Origin: Deltaproteobacteria bacterium | GTDB taxonomy: Bacteria; Desulfobacterota; Desulfobacteria; Desulfobacterales; JAUVKB01 | Assembly: GCA_030596405.1 (NCBI GenBank) | Contig: JAUVKB010000145.1 | Coordinates: forward strand, 1-5,540 | Length of the DNA stretch: 5,540 nt | Direction: 5' to 3' | Shown here: one piece after another, positions 1 to 5,540 of the stretch | How positions within the stretch are numbered: the stretch's first letter is position 1 | Layout of the letters: the number at the start of each line of letters is the position of its first letter | Program-made: the position numbers and the translations under genes | Notes under the pieces: generated by a model | What the model was told of the DNA's origin: nothing | Database searches by the model: none | What the model saw: the letters and a program-made list of their open reading frames with translations, nothing else

Positions 1-1617
1 AAAAACAACACAAAGTTCATTATTTGCTTTATGATCTGCAAGCACGATTCCAACGTCTCCATTAAACAATCGAAGGTTATAATCATTTCTGGTGATTAAA
101 ACCGGATGGCCGTGATACCATTTTGTGTTGGGTTTTATCAGGTTTTCGTCTTTAAGAATCTGCTCAACCGCAAAATTCACAGCAACTACGCCAAAAGGCC
201 CCTGCCTGATTGCGCAAAGAATTTTAAATTGCGCAAATTTATCAAAAACAGACGATATGCTGCCGGCTTTCAAGTAATCTGCAAAATTTTCTTTTACAGT
301 ATCTCTTATTGCACGAACAAGTTCTCCATGCCCCGGCAGCCTTTTCCATTGAATGTCCTTATGTTTTTCGTTTTTCAATAATGTTGCTGCGTGGGTTGCG
401 TCTTTGTTGTTTACCGCCCTGCTTACAGCCCCTATTCCGCTGTCGTCTCCAAAGCGATAGTTTTTTTGAAGCTGGACAACAGAATCGCAAAGTCCGGGTT
501 TATCATTACTGTACGGCAACTGACCTGTATCTATTACATTTCCTGTGGCCGCCTCAAATTCTTTGCAGAATTTTCCGGAAAACCGGCTGATTTTTTCCGC
601 ATCACAAATATCTCCCAGCACAGCGCCGGCTTCTACCGAGGATAACTGGTCTTTGTCTCCAAGAAGTATAAGGCTCGTATGTCCGGCAAGAGACTGGACA
701 AGTTTGGACATCAGCGCAAGATCCACCATGGAAGCTTCGTCAACCACCACGATATCAGCAGGTAAATTGTTTTCGGCATTATAACGAAAATACGGGGAAC
801 CCTTTATGCTCCCAAGCAGCCTGTGAACGGTTGAAACCTCCTCTGGAATTGCTCCTTTAATGGTTTCAGAAAAATCAGAATTATCTTTTGAAAATTTGAC
901 CGATTGTTTTAATCTGGCTGCGGCCTTGCCGGTGGGCGCTGCAAGGGCTATTTTAAGTCTTTCAGGACTTTTAAGCTCTAAAAGCAATGCCAATATTTTT
1001 GCTATGGTTGTTGTTTTGCCTGTTCCGGGTCCGCCTGAAATTACACAAAATTTTTTTGTTAAAGCCGCAAATGCCGCAACCGCCTGCCAGTTTGTATTTT
1101 TACTTGCTCTATTTTTAAAAAAAAACCGTTTCATACCCTGCCTTATATTATGTTTCATCTGGGTTAAATCGATATTTTCGTCTTCCCGACAAACCCGTTT
1201 CTTTATAAAAACGGCCAGTTTTTCCTGGTATTCCCAGTAACGGTAAAGGTAGAGTCTTGATTTGTCATCTAATATCAAGGGTTTGAATTCACCAGGTTTC
1301 CCTACCACAAAACTTTCTTCAAGTTTGCTGCGCCACAGATCAAGCTCAGGACATACAAGAGTCTGGTTTTCATTCGGTTCACCCGATTCATATGGCTTTT
1401 CAGTTATTTTTTGTATTTCATGCAGTGCTCTTCCCTGAACGCCGGAAAGGTCAAGGCAGATATCTCCCTGTCTTGTCCGGCTGCTTACCAGAGCCGATGC
1501 AAGCATAAGTTCAGGAACACTTCCATCTGCAAGGCTTCCCATAAGCCTGGCAAAATAGATGTCTATGCTCGCAAATATTTTGTCCGCAAAAAGACGATCT
1601 ATGTCTTCTTTTTTCAT
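1..1617 (-). CDS. recD: RecD, exodeoxyribonuclease V alpha subunit (5'-3' helicase), C-terminus cut by window edge
   Basis: RecD is the SF1B, 5'-3' DNA helicase motor of the RecBCD break-repair complex in the cytoplasm. The minus-strand frame stays open from the ATG at 1617-1615 to the window edge (539 codons, no stop). An in-frame TAA at 1626-1624 makes this ATG the first possible start. Seen: an N-terminal domain (about 1-165) containing LYLYRYWEYQ; NWQAVAAFAALTKKF just before Walker A GGPGTGKT (194-202, Lys201); Walker B VVVDEASMVDL (Asp293-Glu294); motif III LGDKDQLSSVEAGAVLGD (from about 319); LQKNYRFGDDSGIG with Tyr387-Arg388; and a tail with LITRNDYNLRLFNGDVGI (about 507-524). These match the E. 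coli RecD signature blocks closely. E. coli RecD is 608 residues, so roughly 70-110 residues, including the final helicase motifs, should lie beyond the left edge. It follows recB by 39 bases in the same direction, so it is presumably cotranscribed. A run of nine T at codons 165-167 is a slippage risk. Confidence 0.96.
   Translation of the reverse strand, partial: MKKEDIDRLFADKIFASIDIYFARLMGSLADGSVPELMLASALVSSRTRQGDICLDLSGVQGRALHEIQKITEKPYESGEPNENQTLVCPELDLWRSKLEESFVVGKPGEFKPLILDDKSRLYLYRYWEYQEKLAVFIKKRVCREDENIDLTQMKHNIRQGMKRFFFKNRASKNTNWQAVAAFAALTKKFCVISGGPGTGKTTTIAKILALLLELKSPERLKIALAAPTGKAAARLKQSVKFSKDNSDFSETIKGAIPEEVSTVHRLLGSIKGSPYFRYNAENNLPADIVVVDEASMVDLALMSKLVQSLAGHTSLILLGDKDQLSSVEAGAVLGDICDAEKISRFSGKFCKEFEAATGNVIDTGQLPYSNDKPGLCDSVVQLQKNYRFGDDSGIGAVSRAVNNKDATHAATLLKNEKHKDIQWKRLPGHGELVRAIRDTVKENFADYLKAGSISSVFDKFAQFKILCAIRQGPFGVVAVNFAVEQILKDENLIKPNTKWYHGHPVLITRNDYNLRLFNGDVGIVLADHKANNELCVVF
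1117..1125. repeat. Nine-base homopolymer in recD (A9 on +, T9 on coding strand)
   Basis: The run encodes three phenylalanines, residues 165-167 of RecD, shortly before Walker A. As written, the frame is open. With one extra T the next codon becomes TAA right after residue 167; with one T fewer the frame stops at codon 186. Both outcomes fall before Walker A (194-202). Confidence 0.85.
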
Positions 1618-1656
1618 AATCTTTTAAATGTTTGAGTCTTGCGTCCAAGTCCGGGT
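1618..1656 (-). promoter_or_regulatory. recB-recD gap with poor ribosome binding site
   Basis: This 39-base spacer joins the recB TAA to the recD ATG. Upstream of the ATG only AAAAG (1625-1621) is purine-rich, three bases from the start, which is closer and weaker than a normal Shine-Dalgarno site. A small hairpin is possible on the transcript (stem CTTG/CAAG, loop GACG, in the middle of the gap), but four base pairs without a following U-tract is not a terminator. RecD translation is therefore probably low or dependent on ribosomes arriving from recB; this is inference. Confidence 0.3.
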
Positions 1657-4600
1657 TTAAGAGCCGGTTTGAATATGCCGCGGCTCTATCAGTTCTTTTG
1701 ATAATTCTTTTATCAGTTTTTCAGACGGTCTGGCTCTGTATATCCCAAACTCAGGCCCCATGCCGGGATCGATTCCCCGCAAAAAAATATAAAGTATTCC
1801 TCCGAAATCCTTTTCATACCTGTAACCGGGCACGCGCAAACAAAGGTATCGGTGCAAAGCAAGAGAATATATATGGTATTGAAGGATATAATAATTTGAT
1901 TCCATTGCATGGGCAAGCGCGCGCCGGTTATAATCTTTAACGCTGCCGCCTAAAAAATTTGACTTCCAGTCCACCAGGAAAAAACGCCCGTTGAATCGAA
2001 AAATCATGTCGATAAACCCCTTCATGAATCCTCTGGAAGGAGAAAAAGTCAATCTCCCGATACGTTCAGGAAAACCGGCGTCCATATGCTTTGACAATAC
2101 TCTTCCAAGTTTTTCCGGCGTAAACGGTTTTAAAGGAAAATAGAACTTAAGCTCGTTGAGCCTGTCCCTGTCGGCTATGCGTGATAACGTAAAATCTTTA
2201 TGGTCAGGATATAGAGGAACATCAAGAACGTTCTGTATCATATCGCATACGCTTTTTTGCCAAAAAGGTTCAAAACCGTATTCCTTGAGTTTATCATCAA
2301 CAAGTTTTTTTATTACCGGAGTCTGTTTTCCCGTAAAATCAAGATGCTCAAATATGTCATGCAAACACGTCCCTGGTTTTGGGCCCTTTGGAAATGCAAA
2401 AATTCCTGAAAGGTTGTCCTGCTTTGCCGGTTCAATCTGCTCAATACCGTGCTGTTTTGATGATATCAGATACGAAAAGCTTGAAATGGAAAAACTGTTA
2501 TCTATTTTTTTTGAGAATTCTTTGCAGGAAAGTTTTGCTTTCTTTCCCAAAGGAGGAAAATATCTCTTTCCGGGCTTATCAGGCATTTGACAAAGATTTA
2601 TGACACCTTGTGCCCGCTCTTTAAACTTATTTAGATCCGACAACATATCTGTATCGCTAAACAACTTGAAATCCAAACCGGTTTTACCGTTAATTTCTTT
2701 ATCTTTCCCGGAACCTGATTTTTTTAACCCGGGCTCGTGGAAAATATAGGCCGGCGCCGAACTCTCTGCTTTGTTGAAACGGCCCCAGACAAAATAACAA
2801 CGGTGTTTCGCCCTGGTTAAAGCCACGTATAAAAGCCTTAAATTTTCCGCCAGCAGCTCTTTTTCAGCATAGTCTCGATTTTTATCGATCTCCTCAGAGC
2901 CAAGATCGACAGTTAACCTCTCATTGTCTGATTCATCATGAAACATAAAAGGCCTGTTCACGTTGCCGATTTTTGAGCCGTCCCAGGTAAAGGGGCAAAA
3001 CACAACCGGATATTCCATGCCCTTGCTTTTGTGGATAGTAACAAGCTTTACAGCGTCTTCATCACTTTCCATCCTCAGCAGGTGTTCTTCGGTCTCCTTT
3101 TTGTTTGAAACGATCTGTTCTGAAAACCATTTTAAAAGACCTGCAACGTCTTGTTTGTGTTTGATGGAAGCCTGATGCAGTACTTCAATAAGGTGTAGAA
3201 TATTTGTATTGCGGCGTTCTCCGTCCGGCAAGGCCATCAGACGGGGCAGAATATCCTCATTTTTCATAAGGCGCTTAAACATCCGTATAAAACCGTGTTC
3301 ATCCCATTGTTTACGGTAATCTATGAATTTTACCACCCACTGTTCCCATTTTTCTCCATCTTCCGCCAGATCATTAATCTCTTCTCCGGTTACACCGATC
3401 ATGTCGGTTGCAAGGGCGGCCTTAAAAAATTTTTCGCTATTCGGATAAGCGACTCCGGAAAGTACCCGCTTTATTTCAACGGCTTCATGGGAATCAAAAA
3501 TATCTCCGGTGTTGTATAAAACATTTGGGATATTATAAGCAAAAAGAGCTTCCTGCATCATAAGCGCCTCGGCGTTTTGTCTCACCAGGACAGCAATATC
3601 TCCGGGGCGCAAAAAAGCGTCTTTATATGTAAGCTTCTCTTTTTTGCCGGGAACCAAAAGACGCGATATTTCAGATGCAACGGCTTTGCAAATCGACTCA
3701 CGGGCCAATTCTTTAGAAACCGGTTTTAAAGGTTTTATCGTATTAAAAGCATCAACAAACCACAAATGAAACGGATGATCGGAATCTTTACCTGTTTGAA
3801 TTTTTTTTTGCTCACCCTTGTTAACAGGAGCCTTTGCCGGCTGAAATAAAATTTCATCGTAGACAAACGGTTTGTCGGAATTTTCAAAGATGGTGTTTAC
3901 AGCCTTAATCAGATCGGGTTCTGAACGCCAGTTTTCTTCAAGGGTATATCTAAATTTTACACTCTCTGCCGCCTTTATATAAGCAAAAATATCCGCTCCG
4001 CGGAATCCGTAAATAGCCTGCTTTGGATCCCCGATCAAAAACAAAGCATTGCCTTTGACATCGAAAATATCTTTAAATATGGCATATTGAACCGGATCGG
4101 TATCCTGGAATTCATCGATCATAGCCGCCTTGAACCTGTTTCTTATGTTTTCCGATAATTTTTCTCCGTCTTTTGCCTTTAGCGCATTATAAAGTTTGAG
4201 CAAAAGATCGTCAAAAAAGCATATGTTCTTTGTCTGTTTTCTCTTTTCAAGTTCCTCTTTTACATAAATAAAGAGTGCGGCTTTTAACCCTGTAAGACGT
4301 TTTTTAAAAACATTTTCAAGAGCAATATGATTGTTTTCATGTTTTTCACAGATATCAAAAAATCTATGCAGCGGCGCTGCATGGTCTTTTTTAACGGATC
4401 TATCAAGCTCACCGGATGTGAATTTAATAAATCCGTCAAACAGTAAAGGATTGTTGTCTCCCTGCAAGAGATATTTGTCCATATTATTGATCCAGCCGGA
4501 GATGTTCGCCTTTTTATATTTGACTCTGTTTAAGCCTTTATCGTCGTCCAAAATTTTTTCAACATCCGGCCGCGCGGTTTCCCACTCCTTAAAGACCTCG

Positions 4601-5283
4601 TTAAATGACGCCTTATACTCTTTTTCCTGTTGTGACGTATCAGCAATTGCAACCCGGGGGATTATTTTAAGATAAGGCAAAGACACACTGTTTCCAACAA
4701 TAGACAAAAAATTGAGCGGGCCGAGTTTTTTATCTGCCGCGTAAGCGGCAAAAAGAGGAGATATGTCATAAAAATGCTTGCGCCAGAAATCTTCGACAAT
4801 TTCACGCTTGAGGTTTTCCTGCTCTGTTACAAGCTCGGTATAAAAGAGACTCCCGCTTTCAAAAGAATTCTCGTAGAGTATCCGTTTGCAAAAACCGTGT
4901 ATGGTTACTATGGCGGCTTCATCAAAATTTCTGATCGCATCCTTGATCCGCATCAAGGCTATTGAGGGATTTGCATTTTTTTTAACAAGCTCGTTTATAA
5001 ATAGATCTTCGGCCTTATTTTTTGAAAAAGGGTTTTTTGAAAAAGCATGTGAGGCCTCTATTAATTTATTCCGGATCCTCTGTTTCAGTTCTGATGTGGC
5101 GGCTTCGGTAAAGGTGACCACAAGTATCTTGTCCACTGAAAGATTTTTTTCTAAAATCAATCTGAGAAAAAGGGCGGCAATAGTATAAGTTTTTCCTGTT
5201 CCAGCGCTCGCCTCGATCAGACTTGTCCCTTCAAGAGGACTATTTAGAAGATCGAAGCTTTTCGGTTTTTTTATATTGCCCAT
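1657..5283 (-). CDS. recB: RecB, exodeoxyribonuclease V beta subunit (3'-5' helicase and nuclease)
   Basis: RecB is the SF1A 3'-5' helicase and the only nuclease of RecBCD, unwinding and degrading DNA from double-strand ends and later loading RecA. The complete 1208-residue product is close to the E. coli length (1180). Helicase motifs in order: Walker A EASAGTGKT (24-32, Lys31); Ia LVVTFTEAATSELKQRIR (54-71); TIHGFCKRIL with the following FESG (about 125-145); Walker B MIDEFQDTDP (Asp390-Glu391); III LIGDPKQAIYGFRGAD (416-431); IV LEENWRS (447-453); V TIHKSKGMEYP (749-759); VI LLYVALTRAKHR (about 817-828). A lysine-rich linker follows, then SFSISSFSYL (about 930-940) and the nuclease domain with His975 in LHDIFEHLDF, Asp1092 in GFIDMIF, Asp1105 and Lys1107 in VDWKSN, and QYHIYSLALHRYL. 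These correspond to E. coli His956, Asp1067, Asp1080 and Lys1082, so the nuclease looks active. The ATG at 5283 gives the usual short leader before Walker A, and no better start is visible. Its stop is TAA. Confidence 0.98.
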   Translation of the reverse strand: MGNIKKPKSFDLLNSPLEGTSLIEASAGTGKTYTIAALFLRLILEKNLSVDKILVVTFTEAATSELKQRIRNKLIEASHAFSKNPFSKNKAEDLFINELVKKNANPSIALMRIKDAIRNFDEAAIVTIHGFCKRILYENSFESGSLFYTELVTEQENLKREIVEDFWRKHFYDISPLFAAYAADKKLGPLNFLSIVGNSVSLPYLKIIPRVAIADTSQQEKEYKASFNEVFKEWETARPDVEKILDDDKGLNRVKYKKANISGWINNMDKYLLQGDNNPLLFDGFIKFTSGELDRSVKKDHAAPLHRFFDICEKHENNHIALENVFKKRLTGLKAALFIYVKEELEKRKQTKNICFFDDLLLKLYNALKAKDGEKLSENIRNRFKAAMIDEFQDTDPVQYAIFKDIFDVKGNALFLIGDPKQAIYGFRGADIFAYIKAAESVKFRYTLEENWRSEPDLIKAVNTIFENSDKPFVYDEILFQPAKAPVNKGEQKKIQTGKDSDHPFHLWFVDAFNTIKPLKPVSKELARESICKAVASEISRLLVPGKKEKLTYKDAFLRPGDIAVLVRQNAEALMMQEALFAYNIPNVLYNTGDIFDSHEAVEIKRVLSGVAYPNSEKFFKAALATDMIGVTGEEINDLAEDGEKWEQWVVKFIDYRKQWDEHGFIRMFKRLMKNEDILPRLMALPDGERRNTNILHLIEVLHQASIKHKQDVAGLLKWFSEQIVSNKKETEEHLLRMESDEDAVKLVTIHKSKGMEYPVVFCPFTWDGSKIGNVNRPFMFHDESDNERLTVDLGSEEIDKNRDYAEKELLAENLRLLYVALTRAKHRCYFVWGRFNKAESSAPAYIFHEPGLKKSGSGKDKEINGKTGLDFKLFSDTDMLSDLNKFKERAQGVINLCQMPDKPGKRYFPPLGKKAKLSCKEFSKKIDNSFSISSFSYLISSKQHGIEQIEPAKQDNLSGIFAFPKGPKPGTCLHDIFEHLDFTGKQTPVIKKLVDDKLKEYGFEPFWQKSVCDMIQNVLDVPLYPDHKDFTLSRIADRDRLNELKFYFPLKPFTPEKLGRVLSKHMDAGFPERIGRLTFSPSRGFMKGFIDMIFRFNGRFFLVDWKSNFLGGSVKDYNRRALAHAMESNYYILQYHIYSLALHRYLCLRVPGYRYEKDFGGILYIFLRGIDPGMGPEFGIYRARPSEKLIKELSKELIEPRHIQTGS
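3801..3809. repeat. Nine-base homopolymer in recB (T9 on +, A9 on coding strand)
   Basis: The run spans codons 492-495 (Gln-Lys-Lys-Ile) in a linker between helicase motif IV and the later motifs. As written, the frame is open. One extra A leads to TAA after four altered residues or fewer; one A fewer leads to a TAA about 20 codons on. Either product would lack motifs V and VI and the whole nuclease domain. Confidence 0.85.
5018..5045. repeat. Short tandem duplication inside recB (15-base period)
   Basis: The 13-base unit TTTTTTGAAAAAG occurs at 5018-5030 and again at 5033-5045, a period of 15 bases or exactly five codons. On the coding strand it makes RecB residues 81-90 read FSKNP FSKNK. 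The frame is preserved. It lies between helicase motif Ia and the TIHGFC segment, a region where lineage-specific length differences would be tolerated. Each unit is itself nearly palindromic (a T-tract facing an A-tract), which favours slippage during replication. Confidence 0.8.
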
Positions 5284-5309
5284 CTGGATCCCGTCTGGAT
5301 TTTGTTCAA
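5284..5309 (-). promoter_or_regulatory. recC-recB gap with a weak candidate ribosome binding site
   Basis: The 26 bases between the recC TAG and the recB ATG hold only a modest Shine-Dalgarno-like GGGA (5292-5289), five bases before the start. The stretch also contains a 7-base direct repeat, ATCCAGA on the coding strand, at 5300-5294 and again at 5289-5283, with an 11-base period; the second copy runs into the first base of the start codon. There is no room for a separate promoter or terminator, so expression from the upstream recC transcript is inferred. The weak site fits the low expression usual for RecBCD, but that is an inference. Confidence 0.4.
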
Positions 5310-5540
5310 CTAAATCTTGTTTCTGTTTTGTATAAGCGGTTTAAATACCTCGACAGCCGTGTCTGCAAAATCGGAATCTAAAGGGTCTGTTTTCCCGAAA
5401 CAGAGCTTAAAATATTCATCTTCTATTTCCCCCCGGCCGTACTTGCCGCCCGCCCAGATATTGTGCGCCTTTTCAAGCGCTTCGCCAAAAGGTCTGTCCT
5501 TTTCTACAACCTGCGCGGCATAAATTAAAGAAGATTGCGG
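5310..5540 (-). CDS. recC: RecC, exodeoxyribonuclease V gamma subunit, C-terminal fragment cut by window edge
   Basis: Only the last 76 codons and the TAG stop (5312-5310) are in the window; the gene continues past the right edge. RecC is the non-catalytic scaffold of RecBCD: it grips RecB and RecD, splits the duplex and, in E. coli, recognises Chi. The visible tail includes SSLIYAAQVV, ALEKAHNIWAGG, GRGEIEDEYFKLCFGKTDPL and VFKPLI. The pattern of a Trp/Gly segment, then an acidic patch, then a Phe/Tyr-x-x-Leu-Cys-Phe segment followed by an Asp-Pro-Leu is typical of RecC C-termini. The position directly upstream of recB in the same orientation supports the call. The stop lies 26 bases before the recB start, so the two genes are very likely cotranscribed and possibly translationally linked. 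Most of the protein, including the Chi-reading tunnel, is not visible, so nothing can be said about Chi specificity. Identification rests on a short tail plus strong context. Confidence 0.9.
   Translation of the reverse strand, partial: PQSSLIYAAQVVEKDRPFGEALEKAHNIWAGGKYGRGEIEDEYFKLCFGKTDPLDSDFADTAVEVFKPLIQNRNKI

Noticed and set aside
860..1240. 126-codon open frame on the + strand
   Set aside because: It is antisense to the RecD segment spanning the T9 tract and Walker A. No domain is recognisable, and the opposite strand is clearly the coding one.
1630..1680. Possible terminator at the recB end from CCGG-containing short inverted repeats
   Set aside because: Stems are only four base pairs with no downstream U-tract, and recD follows at once in the same direction.
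1713..1916. 67-codon minus-strand frame inside the 3' part of recB
   Set aside because: It overlaps the RecB nuclease-domain tail in another frame. The recB frame carries the conserved QYHIYSLALHRYL segment, so this is not an independent gene or a frameshifted remnant.
2156..2590. 144-codon open frame on the + strand
   Set aside because: It lies antisense to the linker and nuclease region of recB, which has complete motif support. Its translation is rich in Ser, Cys and Phe with no recognisable domain, as expected of a shadow frame.
4331..4675. 114-codon open frame on the + strand
   Set aside because: It is antisense to the poorly conserved 1B region of RecB; composition and lack of any motif mark it as a shadow.
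1..5540. Chi-like octamers (E. coli GCTGGTGG) that might accompany a RecBCD locus
   Set aside because: Scanning by eye found no exact copy on either strand, only a partial match near 1971-1977. Chi also varies between lineages, so one window says nothing about it.
1..5540. A defence island or novel phage-resistance system around the helicase/nuclease genes
   Set aside because: UvrD-like helicase plus RecB nuclease pairs occur in defence loci, but here all three subunits match housekeeping RecBCD, in canonical order, with no extra genes between them.

Overview
The window carries one transcription unit, read entirely on the minus strand, that encodes the RecBCD (exodeoxyribonuclease V) double-strand-break repair helicase/nuclease. 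In transcription order, from right to left, it holds the C-terminal end of recC (5310-5540, cut by the window edge), a complete recB (1657-5283, 1208 residues) and nearly all of recD (1-1617, 539 residues visible, C-terminus cut by the left edge). Coding sequence fills almost everything. The only non-coding stretches are a 26-base gap between recC and recB and a 39-base gap between recB and recD. I see no promoter, terminator, RNA gene, mobile element or CRISPR array. The operon promoter must lie upstream of recC, outside the window.

The three products work as one complex. RecB is a 3'-5' SF1A helicase with a C-terminal RecB-family nuclease domain. RecD is a 5'-3' SF1B helicase running on the other strand. 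RecC is the scaffold that splits the duplex and, in well-studied relatives, reads the Chi sequence. All key motifs that fall inside the window are intact, so this looks like a working RecBCD of the classical type rather than AddAB or a decayed copy. The order recC-recB-recD matches the enterobacterial locus, but no ptrA protease gene sits between recC and recB.

Organism: a bacterium with moderate, slightly AT-rich composition. RecBCD of this type is commonest in Proteobacteria and their relatives. The lysine-rich proteins and mixed codon use would fit a Desulfobacterota (delta-proteobacterial) genome, but that is a low-confidence inference; a gammaproteobacterium or another RecBCD-bearing phylum is not excluded.

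I did not find an undescribed system. The oddities are small: two 9-base homopolymers, one in recB and one in recD, where any one-base slip would truncate the protein; a 5-codon tandem duplication near the RecB N-terminus; and the compact locus without ptrA.
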